This document shows, piece by piece, positions 1-5,607 of a stretch of DNA of 5,607 nucleotides. The translations under genes and the position numbers were made by a program. Numbering within the stretch: position 1 is the stretch's first letter; every line of letters starts with the position of its first letter. Source of the DNA: an uncultured Bacteroidota bacterium (GTDB taxonomy: Bacteria > Bacteroidota > Bacteroidia > Chitinophagales > Saprospiraceae). The DNA lies in contig CALEYM010000613.1 of NCBI GenBank assembly GCA_937926185.1, forward strand, positions 1-5,607. The letters are read 5' to 3'. The notes under the pieces were generated by a model. That model saw only the letters and a program-made list of their open reading frames with translations. It was not told the origin of the DNA and made no database searches.

Positions 1-377
1 GGAAAGACTATCACTGGGAAGACGGCGAAGAATTGTTCTACCAACTGGAAGGCGATATTCAGGTCAAGATCATCAACGCCGACGGCAAACCCGAAACAAT
101 CGATATCCGCGAAGGTGAAATGTTCCTGTTGCCCCCCCGCGTACCGCACTCCCCCCAGCGCCCGGCCAATACCGTGGGCCTGGTGCTGGAGCGTACGCGC
201 CATGAGGGCGAGATCGACAAACTGATGTGGTTCTGCGAAAACTGCGGCGAAAAACTGTACGAAGCCGGCTTCCCGCTCAAAGACATTGGCACCCAGATCA
301 AGGCCGCCATTCAGGCATACAAAGACGACCTGAACGCCCGTACCTGCAAACATTGCGGTACGGTGATGGAACTGTGA
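1..377 (+). CDS. nbaC: 3-hydroxyanthranilate 3,4-dioxygenase, 5'-truncated by window edge
   Basis: This cytosolic Fe(II) enzyme of the kynurenine pathway opens the ring of 3-hydroxyanthranilate to give the precursor of quinolinate. The frame is open from base 3 to the TGA at 375-377, giving 124 residues. About 45-50 N-terminal residues lie outside the window. In partial numbering, the cupin metal ligands are His4 and Glu10 (DYHWEDGEE) and His49 (PPRVPHSPQR). Arg53 and Glu63 match the substrate-binding Arg99 and Glu110 of the Cupriavidus enzyme. Bases 1-2 (GG) fit an NGG codon where that enzyme has Arg47. The C-terminus keeps the second, rubredoxin-like iron site of bacterial members: CxxC at 78/81 and CxxC at 115/118. 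The TTG at 33 is an internal Leu codon, not the start. The gene converges on gldH with 16 bp between stops, and no clear terminator hairpin is visible there. Whether it serves NAD synthesis or tryptophan catabolism cannot be told from this window. Confidence 0.95.
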   Translation, partial: KDYHWEDGEELFYQLEGDIQVKIINADGKPETIDIREGEMFLLPPRVPHSPQRPANTVGLVLERTRHEGEIDKLMWFCENCGEKLYEAGFPLKDIGTQIKAAIQAYKDDLNARTCKHCGTVMEL

Positions 378-393
378 TCCGGGCTACCTTCAA

Positions 394-912
394 CTATTTT
401 CCTCTTTCCCCTGCCGGTTCTATGGCCAATCCCACCGATAAAATGCCCGGCAGCGAATCCCGGCGGGTGTATTGTTCAACGGTAATGACGTATTCGCCGG
501 GTTGGTTAAAAAAAGCATTTTCCTGCAACATGGCCAGGTAGCGGCATTTATGGCGGGAACATTCCCCGTATGGGGCGCCCTGCGCATCGAACAGGTTGAA
601 GGAAATTTGTTTGCTCAGGCGTTTGGCGTTGGGAAAACGGGTATGCAGTTTCAGATACAGGTTTTGTGTGGGAAAAGTATCCACGTATCCGAAATCGAGG
701 TACAGGTTGTAGGTTTTGGCCGTATCGGTGATGGAGAACCGGAAATCCAGGGTGTCCTGATATGTCCATTGACCCTGCGGGATATCTTTTTTTTCTTCGA
801 AGTGAAATTTGGACTGGCAGGCAGAGAGGAAGCCGAGGATAAGGGTAATAACCGCCATAACCGGCAAGTTTATACCAACTTTTGGATGATGGTCAGCTGC
901 ATGCTCCTTCAT
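394..912 (-). CDS. gldH: Gliding motility lipoprotein GldH
   Basis: GldH is a lipoprotein needed for gliding in Flavobacterium johnsoniae; its exact biochemical role is not settled. From the ATG at 910-912 the product has 172 residues. It has a hydrophobic stretch (about 14-28) ending in the lipobox LSAC, with the acylated Cys at 32. The mature part carries the family's features: EEKKDIPQGQW just after the anchor, a beta-rich middle (YNLYLDFGYVDTFPTQNLY), and the C-terminal signature RRDSLPGILSVGLAIE. The frame stays open upstream to an ATG at 1104, but a lipobox must be N-terminal, so that start is rejected. The start at 912 gives basic residues ahead of the hydrophobic core. The alternative ATG at 858 would leave a 14-residue signal with no positive charge. 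A Cys pair (118 and 123) lies in the mature part. The gene follows the PorE-like gene on the same strand after a 202-bp gap. Family call is firm; the start is uncertain. Confidence 0.9.
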   Translation of the reverse strand: MKEHAADHHPKVGINLPVMAVITLILGFLSACQSKFHFEEKKDIPQGQWTYQDTLDFRFSITDTAKTYNLYLDFGYVDTFPTQNLYLKLHTRFPNAKRLSKQISFNLFDAQGAPYGECSRHKCRYLAMLQENAFFNQPGEYVITVEQYTRRDSLPGILSVGLAIEPAGERGK

Positions 913-916
913 CAAC

Positions 917-1018
917 TTAAGGGCTTGGGCGTGGCTCTTCGCCCTTGAAACCCCACCCCTTAAATTGACGGCTACAGGCCTGTCCCGTTCCGCCGCGGCG
1001 GGCGGGAGCGGGGTTTCA
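917..1018 (-). repeat. Composite inverted-repeat element in the gldH leader
   Basis: Several inverted repeats are packed into about 100 bp immediately upstream of the chosen gldH start. TTAAGGG (917-923) pairs with CCCTTAA (957-963). Inside it, GGGCG (927-931) pairs with CGCCC (940-944). TGAAACCCC (946-954) pairs over nine bases with GGGGTTTCA (1010-1018). Between these last arms is a GC-only palindrome, CCGCCGCGGCGG (990-1001), extended by TCCCG (983-987) and CGGGA (1003-1007). The first and third pairs cross, so they cannot form together. The region is far more GC-rich than the adjacent 1020-1090. It could be a dispersed palindromic element of the REP type or an RNA leader that folds two ways; the sequence alone does not decide. 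Confidence 0.6.
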
Positions 1019-1019
1019 C

Positions 1020-1114
1020 GATCTCCAAAAAAATCTATTTTTTTATCTAAAAAACTCATTTTCAATATTTTAAACTTGTTTATCTGAAACCGGTTTGCCG
1101 CCATTGCCTCCCCT
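1020..1114 (-). promoter_or_regulatory. AT-rich intergenic tract between the PorE-like gene and gldH
   Basis: This stretch separates the stop of the PorE-like gene from the inverted-repeat element. It contains A7 (1027-1033), T7 (1038-1044) and A6 (1049-1054), which can form weak A-T stems, and a perfect 10-bp palindrome AAACCGGTTT (1087-1096). The composition is typical of non-coding promoter DNA in Bacteroidota, so a gldH promoter may lie here, but I found no exact TAnnTTTG box on the minus strand. An AGGGGAGG run (minus strand, 1114-1107) sits just before an ATG at 1104. That ATG opens a frame continuous with gldH, which I judge not to be the real start. No convincing GC-stem terminator for the upstream gene is visible. 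Confidence 0.4.
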
Positions 1115-3259
1115 TCAATTCTTCACAAACGCCGCCAGATCCGGATACTTTTTCAACAGCCCCACCGCCTCGGCACGCGATATGCGGACACCGTTGATAT
1201 AGGCAGAGACGGCGGCGTCGGAAAAGCCCTGGTTTTGCAATTCGCGCCGGAGGGCTGCCGCGTCGCTGAATTTTCGGTACCAGCCCGCAGAATACCGGTA
1301 GGAACCGGCCCCCGGCTGGCTTTCGATCATCAGGTCGTTGAACATGCCGAGGGCATCGTTGGTCAGTATTTGGCGCGTGGTGACAGCCTCCACTTTGTAA
1401 CTCAGTCCCTCGAACCGCTCCCGCACTTGTGGAGCGCCGCGTATGGCCATGTCTTCCGGCACGATCTGCGCTTGTATGGTCAGTTCCAGCGGCAACGGGC
1501 CTTCCGTGGCGGCGAGGTAAATTTCTATCCGGCGATTGAGGCGCTGGCCTACCGGGTTCGGAACGGCGTTCACCACATTTCGGGCTACCGGATAAGCCAG
1601 TCCGAAACTTTTCAGCGAGACGCGGCTTGCCGGCACACCGCGCTCGGTGAGGGCTTTTCCCACCAGTTCGGCGCGTTTGATGCCGTAGTACAGGTCGAAT
1701 TTGGCCGGGCCGGTCTCGTCGGTATGTACCGCGACGAGCACCGCGGCTTCCGGGTAATAACGGGCCAGACGGGCTACTTCGTTCAGAACTTTCTGGTTGT
1801 CGTCGCCGAGCACATCCCGGTCGGTATTGTAGTACAACACCGGCAGCGTAACTTTTTCGATGGCCTTGGCCCCGGTATCGCCGCTGCCGGCCGCGGCTTT
1901 TGCCCGTTTGCCGGCATCGGTAAACAGGGTGCGGTCAGCCAGCTGTTCGGGTTGTTCCTGCTTAAAATAAGCCACGTACAGGTCGCGTTCGCCGTGGCTG
2001 TCGAGGCGGTCGGAGGAGAAAAATGCCGTCAGGCCATCCACGGATATGCGGAAAAAAGCATCGTCGCCGGGCGAATTAACGGGTTTGCCCACGTTGACCG
2101 GCGCCGACCAGGTTTGAGTAGCGTCGTCAAAAACGGTTTTGAACACGTCGAGACCGCCCATGCTGCCGGGATTGTTGCTGCTGAAATACAGCGTCCGGCC
2201 ATCGCGGGCGAGAAAGGGCGTCGTTTCGTCATAGGGGGAATTCACTACAGGACCCAGGTTTTTCGGCGTCGACCAGGCGCTGTCGCCCCGGGTGGCAAAA
2301 TACAGATCGAGTCCGCCCTGCCCCCCTTCGCGGCGGCTGGCGAACAGCAGCAGGGTATCGTTGGCCAGGAAGGGAGCGGTGTCGCCGTCTTCGGGTTCCA
2401 TGGGGCTGGAGAAGGCCGGCGGCGTCACGGCGTACTCATCTTTGCGGCCGGCGGTGTCGGCAAAAATCTGGCCGCTGTACAGGGTAAAACCGCGAAAAAA
2501 ATACAGGATCTGTCCTTCACTGTTAAAATCGAGCGCGACTTCAAAACGCGGCGTGTTTTGAAGGTCGCCGAGCAGGCTGGCGTAATTCCAGCCGCTGTTG
2601 GTTTGGTCGGTAAAGAACATATCGCTGCACCAGTGACCCGTTTCCGGGTCTTCGTAGCCCTGGTCGTTGCGCATGCCGCCGGTGGTATTTTCACGGGCAG
2701 CGGAAAAATATATCCGGCCGGGGTGATTGAGCGAGGGCAGCGGCGCAAATTCATCGCCGGCGGTGTTGACGCGGCTGCCCAGGTTTTCCACGAGCGCCAC
2801 GGCCTCGTTGTCGCGGATGCCCAACCCGCTGACGCAACGCCGAATATTGTCGAGCGCGTTGGCGCGCAGGGGATGCCGTTCGCCGGCTACCCGCAAAAAG
2901 CTTTTATAGGCGCCGATAGCGCGCTCGAAATCCTGCCGGCCGTGCAGGGTGCGGGCAAAATAATAGTGGAGATCGGGATCGGTGCTCTGCGGATTTTTTT
3001 GCAGCACAAATTCCAGGTATTGCAGCGCTTTATCGGCCTGGTGCAGGTGATAGCTGCAGATGCCCAGTTTGGTCAGTACGCTGAGGTCACCGGGTTTTTC
3101 CTGCTGGTACTGGCCCAGCGAAGCCAATGCTTCTGCCCAGCGGCGGTTGGCGTACTGTTTTTCGCCGTTGCGTTTGAGCTCGGCGGGTTTCTGCGCCCAA
3201 AGGGCCGGGGCGGCAATTAAACAAAAGAAAAGAAAACAAACGGTCTGGAACCGGTTCAT
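1115..3259 (-). CDS. PorE-like TPR/PD40/OmpA envelope protein with SPOR-like C-terminus
   Basis: This is a 714-residue exported protein likely to link an outer-membrane complex to peptidoglycan. The start at 3259 was chosen because it gives a clean signal peptide: hydrophobic core FLFFCLIAAPAL with cleavage after ALWA (A22|Q23). The frame extends 50 codons further upstream, through the promoter region, without a signal peptide. Domains in order: three TPR-like units (about 25-130); five PD40 beta-propeller motifs (near 170-190, 240-257, 293-322, 344-375 and 400-430; two contain GGLDLYFA or GGLDVFKT); a linker (431-468); an OmpA C-like domain (469-583); and a SPOR-like domain (619-697). The OmpA domain keeps the Asp of HTDETG (514) and the Arg of KRAELV (529), expected to bind diaminopimelate, plus LNRRIEIYL. 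TPR, five blades and OmpA in this order match PorE of the type IX secretion system. PorE, however, has a carboxypeptidase-regulatory-like domain where this protein has only a linker, so the name is not assigned. gldH follows downstream on the same strand. Confidence 0.92.
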   Translation of the reverse strand: MNRFQTVCFLFFCLIAAPALWAQKPAELKRNGEKQYANRRWAEALASLGQYQQEKPGDLSVLTKLGICSYHLHQADKALQYLEFVLQKNPQSTDPDLHYYFARTLHGRQDFERAIGAYKSFLRVAGERHPLRANALDNIRRCVSGLGIRDNEAVALVENLGSRVNTAGDEFAPLPSLNHPGRIYFSAARENTTGGMRNDQGYEDPETGHWCSDMFFTDQTNSGWNYASLLGDLQNTPRFEVALDFNSEGQILYFFRGFTLYSGQIFADTAGRKDEYAVTPPAFSSPMEPEDGDTAPFLANDTLLLFASRREGGQGGLDLYFATRGDSAWSTPKNLGPVVNSPYDETTPFLARDGRTLYFSSNNPGSMGGLDVFKTVFDDATQTWSAPVNVGKPVNSPGDDAFFRISVDGLTAFFSSDRLDSHGERDLYVAYFKQEQPEQLADRTLFTDAGKRAKAAAGSGDTGAKAIEKVTLPVLYYNTDRDVLGDDNQKVLNEVARLARYYPEAAVLVAVHTDETGPAKFDLYYGIKRAELVGKALTERGVPASRVSLKSFGLAYPVARNVVNAVPNPVGQRLNRRIEIYLAATEGPLPLELTIQAQIVPEDMAIRGAPQVRERFEGLSYKVEAVTTRQILTNDALGMFNDLMIESQPGAGSYRYSAGWYRKFSDAAALRRELQNQGFSDAAVSAYINGVRISRAEAVGLLKKYPDLAAFVKN

Positions 3260-3303
3260 TGTTGTCGGATTGATCTTAAACTCCCGTTGCCGGTATAACG
3301 CCG

Positions 3304-3311
3304 CAAAAGTA
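3304..3311 (-). promoter_or_regulatory. Candidate Bacteroidota -7 box (TACTTTTG) for the PorE-like gene
   Basis: The minus strand reads TACTTTTG here, an exact match to the TAnnTTTG -7 consensus of the Bacteroidota primary sigma factor. It lies 44 bp upstream of the chosen ATG (3259), which would leave a leader of roughly 35-40 nt. The nearest upstream TTTG (3346-3343) is 31 bp away, too far for the usual -33 spacing of about 19-21, so the -33 element is weak or absent. The box supports the start at 3259 over the longer frame. Confidence 0.6.
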
Positions 3312-3406
3312 CCGATTTTTCCGCCGTCCGGCTTTTTTTGGACAAAGCGCCTCATTAGCGGGGCAGTCAACTTTCGGTAAACAGTCGGTTTTCGCAACAA
3401 TTTTTC

Positions 3407-3414
3407 CAACTTTG
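3407..3414 (+). promoter_or_regulatory. Candidate -7 box (CAACTTTG) for the vWA gene
   Basis: The plus strand reads CAACTTTG, one mismatch from TAnnTTTG, 37 bp upstream of the ATG at 3452. No good -33 TTTG is present at the usual distance; the nearest is a TTTTCG at 3389-3394. It is followed by GCGGCG, exactly as the minus-strand box at 3304-3311 is. A possible but distant ribosome site GAGGA (3433-3437) and an A-rich AAAA (3441-3444) lie between the box and the start codon. Confidence 0.45.
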
Positions 3415-3451
3415 CGGCGCTTTAGTCGTTTTGAGGAATTAAAACCTATAC

Positions 3452-5551
3452 ATGCCCAATCTTTCTTTTCAATATCCCGCGTGGTTTCTGATTTTGTGCG
3501 CCCTGCTGGGCCTTGGCTACGCATTGCTGTTATATTACCGCGACAACACCTTCCGCGAGCAGGCGCCGGGGCTCAGCCGCTGGCTGGGTGTGATGCGCTG
3601 GCTCACGGTGACCATCCTCAGCGCATTGCTGCTGTCGCCGCTGCTAAAAAGCGTGGTCACTGAAACGAAAAAACCGGTGGTCGTGCTGGCACAGGACGCC
3701 TCGGAAAGCGTGGGTAATACCTTGCAGGCACAGGCATTGGAACAGTACAAACAAAACTGGCAAAGCCTGCGCGATGCCCTGGCCGACGACTACGAGGTGC
3801 ACGAGCTGGCCTTCGGCGACGAGGTGCGCGAAGGCGTGGATTTTCAGTTTCAGGACAAGGTCAGCAACCTCTCCGAAGCCCTGCGCGACGTGTACGACCG
3901 CTATGGCGCCCAAAATCTCGGCGCCGTGATCCTGGCGTCCGACGGTATTTACAACGAAGGCAGCAACCCCGCCTATTCCGGCGCCCAGATCGCCGCGCCG
4001 GTGTACACCGTGGCGCTCGGCGATACGACGCCGAAGAAAGACCTGCTCGTCAAACGCGTGTTTCACAACAAGATCGCCTACCTCGGCGACAAGTTTTCGG
4101 TGCAGATCGACGTGGCGGCAGCCAACTGCGCCGGCACGCAAACCGTGCTGACCGTGAGCAAAGTGAGCGGCGACGACGCGCGCACCCTGCAGTCATTTCC
4201 GATAAACGTGACCGGCCGGGACTTTTTCACCACCAAAGAAGTATTGCTCGAAGCCGACCAGCCCGGCGTGGCACACTACCGCGTAACGCTGGCCAAAGTG
4301 CCCGGCGAAGCCTCAGCCGCCAACAACAGCCGCGATATTTTTATCGACGTGCTCGACGCCCGGCAAAAAATATTGTTGCTGGCCAACAGCCCCCACCCCG
4401 ACCTCTCGGCCATCCGCCAAACGCTGGAGGCCAATAAAAACTACCAGGTAGCCGTCGCGTACATCACCGACCCCGGCCTCGACGTGACGAAATTCGATTT
4501 CGTGGTGCTGCACAACCTGCCTTCGGCTACCCATGACATTTCGGGACTGCTGAACACCATGAACAGCCGGAATATCCCGCGCCTGTTCATTGCCGGCCTG
4601 CAAACGAACTATGCCGCCCTTGGCCGTTCGCAAAACCTGGTGAGCATGCAAAGCAATGCCCAGCAGAGCGACGACGTGCAGGGCAAGGTGTCGCCGCAGT
4701 TTGCCGCCTTTAACCTCAATCCGCGTATCGCCGAAGAATTGACCAAATTCAACCCGGTGACCAGCGCATTCGGCAATTTCGACGCCACCCCCCAGGCCCA
4801 GGTGCTTCTGTGGAAACGCATCGGCAAAGTGGATACCGACCAGCCCCTGCTGGCTATCGGCGAAGCCGACGGCGTCAAAACCGGTATTTTCCTCGCCGAA
4901 GGCCTCTGGAAATGGCGGCTGTTCGACTACCTGCAGCACAACAACCACGAAATTTTTGAAGAATTGCTGGGCAAAACCGTGCAATACCTCACGCTCAAAG
5001 AAGACAAGCGCAAATTCCGTGTCACGCTCGACCAGAATATCTTTAAAGAAAACGAAGCCGTCACTTTCGGCGCCGAACTGTATAACGACAACTACGAACT
5101 CACCAACGAGCCCGACGTGGCCATGTCGATCCGCAACACAGCGGGCAAGGAGTTTTTGTACACTTTCAATAAACTGGGCAAAGCCTACGCGCTGAACGCC
5201 GGTATCCTGCCGGTGGGCAATTACAGCTTCCGGGCCACCACTAATTTCAATGCGCAAAACATGGTGTTCGAGGGCCGGTTCAGCGTACAGCCCATTCAAC
5301 TCGAGCTGTTTGAAACCACGGCCAACCACGCTGTCCTGCGCCAACTCAGCGCTCAATACGGCGGCGAAATGGTGACCGCGGCCAATCTCGCCGCTATCGC
5401 CGACTCCATCCGGACCAAACAGACCGTGAAGCCGGTGATCTATCAGAGCACCCACACCAACCCGCTCATCAACCTGAAATGGATATTCCTGTTGCTGGCC
5501 GGGCTGCTAACGGCGGAGTGGTTTTTACGGCGGTATTTTGGGGCGTATTGA
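3452..5551 (+). CDS. Membrane-anchored vWA-domain protein with GATase1-like region
   Basis: I recognise the family type (vWA membrane proteins of Bacteroidota) but no named gene; its function is unknown. The product has 699 residues. Two membrane segments sit near the N-terminus (about 9-29 and 44-65) and one at the C-terminus (about 675-691). Positive residues cluster in the 30-49 loop and after the last segment (RR at 693-694), which predicts a periplasmic 66-674 region. The vWA domain (about 74-190) has a near-complete metal site: DASES (Asp82, Ser84, Ser86), Ser138 where Thr is usual, and Asp164 in SDGIYNEG. A beta-rich part follows (about 195-300). Next is a region from QKILLLANS (305) to about 510 with the GIFLAEGLWKWRLFDYL motif, resembling the class I amidotransferase-like fold found in such proteins; no catalytic Cys-His-Glu triad is evident. 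Another beta-rich part (about 520-615) contains ELYNDNYELTNEPDV. It is transcribed divergently from the PorE-like gene, with 192 bp between starts. A role in envelope assembly or stress is inference only. Confidence 0.85.
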   Translation: MPNLSFQYPAWFLILCALLGLGYALLLYYRDNTFREQAPGLSRWLGVMRWLTVTILSALLLSPLLKSVVTETKKPVVVLAQDASESVGNTLQAQALEQYKQNWQSLRDALADDYEVHELAFGDEVREGVDFQFQDKVSNLSEALRDVYDRYGAQNLGAVILASDGIYNEGSNPAYSGAQIAAPVYTVALGDTTPKKDLLVKRVFHNKIAYLGDKFSVQIDVAAANCAGTQTVLTVSKVSGDDARTLQSFPINVTGRDFFTTKEVLLEADQPGVAHYRVTLAKVPGEASAANNSRDIFIDVLDARQKILLLANSPHPDLSAIRQTLEANKNYQVAVAYITDPGLDVTKFDFVVLHNLPSATHDISGLLNTMNSRNIPRLFIAGLQTNYAALGRSQNLVSMQSNAQQSDDVQGKVSPQFAAFNLNPRIAEELTKFNPVTSAFGNFDATPQAQVLLWKRIGKVDTDQPLLAIGEADGVKTGIFLAEGLWKWRLFDYLQHNNHEIFEELLGKTVQYLTLKEDKRKFRVTLDQNIFKENEAVTFGAELYNDNYELTNEPDVAMSIRNTAGKEFLYTFNKLGKAYALNAGILPVGNYSFRATTNFNAQNMVFEGRFSVQPIQLELFETTANHAVLRQLSAQYGGEMVTAANLAAIADSIRTKQTVKPVIYQSTHTNPLINLKWIFLLLAGLLTAEWFLRRYFGAY

Positions 5552-5565
5552 GCAGTTCCCCCCAT

Positions 5566-5607
5566 TTGGACATTGGAAATTCCTTGTTGGATATTGGATA
5601 TTCTGTT
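5566..5607. repeat. Heptad tandem array reaching the right window edge
   Basis: Six consecutive 7-base units lie in perfect register from 15 bases after the vWA gene stop to the window end. Units 1, 2, 4 and 5 fit TTGGANA, with N being C, A, T and T in turn; units 4 and 5 (5587-5600) are identical TTGGATA copies. Units 3 (5580-5586) and 6 (5601-5607) are more diverged but still begin with TTC. The array may continue beyond the window. It is much more AT-rich than the coding DNA next to it. No gene or terminator is visible in 5552-5607. Confidence 0.6.

Noticed and set aside
132..156. C7 and C6 homopolymer runs in the dioxygenase as a possible phase-variation tract
   Set aside because: The runs encode the conserved PPRVPHSPQR metal and substrate motif, seven bases is short for slippage control, and nothing else suggests switching of this metabolic gene.
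378..393. A shared bidirectional terminator between the dioxygenase and gldH
   Set aside because: The 16-bp gap and its flanks show no GC stem followed by a T-run on either strand, so no terminator is claimed.
472..948. A 158-codon plus-strand frame antisense to gldH
   Set aside because: The minus strand here encodes a clear GldH with lipobox and the LPGI signature; the plus frame has no family features and crosses the inverted-repeat element.
1235..3220. A 661-codon open frame on the plus strand, antisense to the PorE-like gene
   Set aside because: It lies in exact codon register opposite the real gene and stays open because that gene rarely uses TTA, CTA and TCA codons. Its translation shows no recognisable domain, whereas the minus-strand protein has signal peptide, TPR, PD40 and OmpA motifs.
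3260..3409. A 50-residue N-terminal extension of the PorE-like protein
   Set aside because: It would bury the signal peptide inside the protein and translate across the promoter-like TACTTTTG box. The start at 3259 gives a normal exported protein.
4313..5455. A 380-codon open frame on the minus strand within the vWA gene
   Set aside because: It is a composition shadow of the GC-rich vWA gene. The product is rich in Val, Gly, His and Phe, and has no signal peptide or known motif.

Overview
This window looks like chromosomal DNA of a member of the phylum Bacteroidota, probably a GC-rich environmental lineage near Saprospiria or Chitinophagia. The evidence is a GldH-type gliding lipoprotein, a TPR/PD40-repeat/OmpA envelope protein of the PorE type, a Bacteroidota-style -7 promoter element (TAnnTTTG) and poor Shine-Dalgarno sites. 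Placement below phylum is inference from general character, not from a marker gene.

Layout, left to right. Positions 1-377 (+) hold the C-terminal two thirds of 3-hydroxyanthranilate 3,4-dioxygenase, cut by the window edge. It converges, with a 16-bp gap, on gldH (394-912, -). Upstream of gldH, 913-1114 holds a GC-rich set of inverted repeats (917-1018) followed by a very AT-rich tract (about 1020-1090). Next is a 714-residue secreted protein (1115-3259, -) with TPR, five PD40 blades, an OmpA peptidoglycan-binding domain and a SPOR-like C-terminal domain. A 192-bp divergent intergenic region (3260-3451) carries a candidate promoter on each strand. A 699-residue membrane protein with a von Willebrand A domain follows (3452-5551, +). 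The last 42 bases (5566-5607) form an in-register array of 7-base units that runs off the window.

How the genes may work together. The PorE-like protein and gldH lie on the same strand and both belong to the cell-envelope, gliding and type IX secretion world of Bacteroidota. The PorE-like protein can plausibly tie an outer-membrane machine to peptidoglycan, and GldH is a lipoprotein required for gliding in Flavobacterium. The divergent vWA protein is predicted to be anchored in the inner membrane with a large periplasmic part, so it may also serve the envelope, but no direct link is shown. The dioxygenase belongs to the kynurenine route (quinolinate/NAD synthesis or tryptophan breakdown) and looks unrelated to its neighbours.

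The least ordinary items are the SPOR-like domain placed after the OmpA domain, the nested and mutually exclusive inverted repeats in the gldH leader, and the heptad array at the right edge. No CRISPR array, transposase, tRNA, rRNA or defence system was seen.
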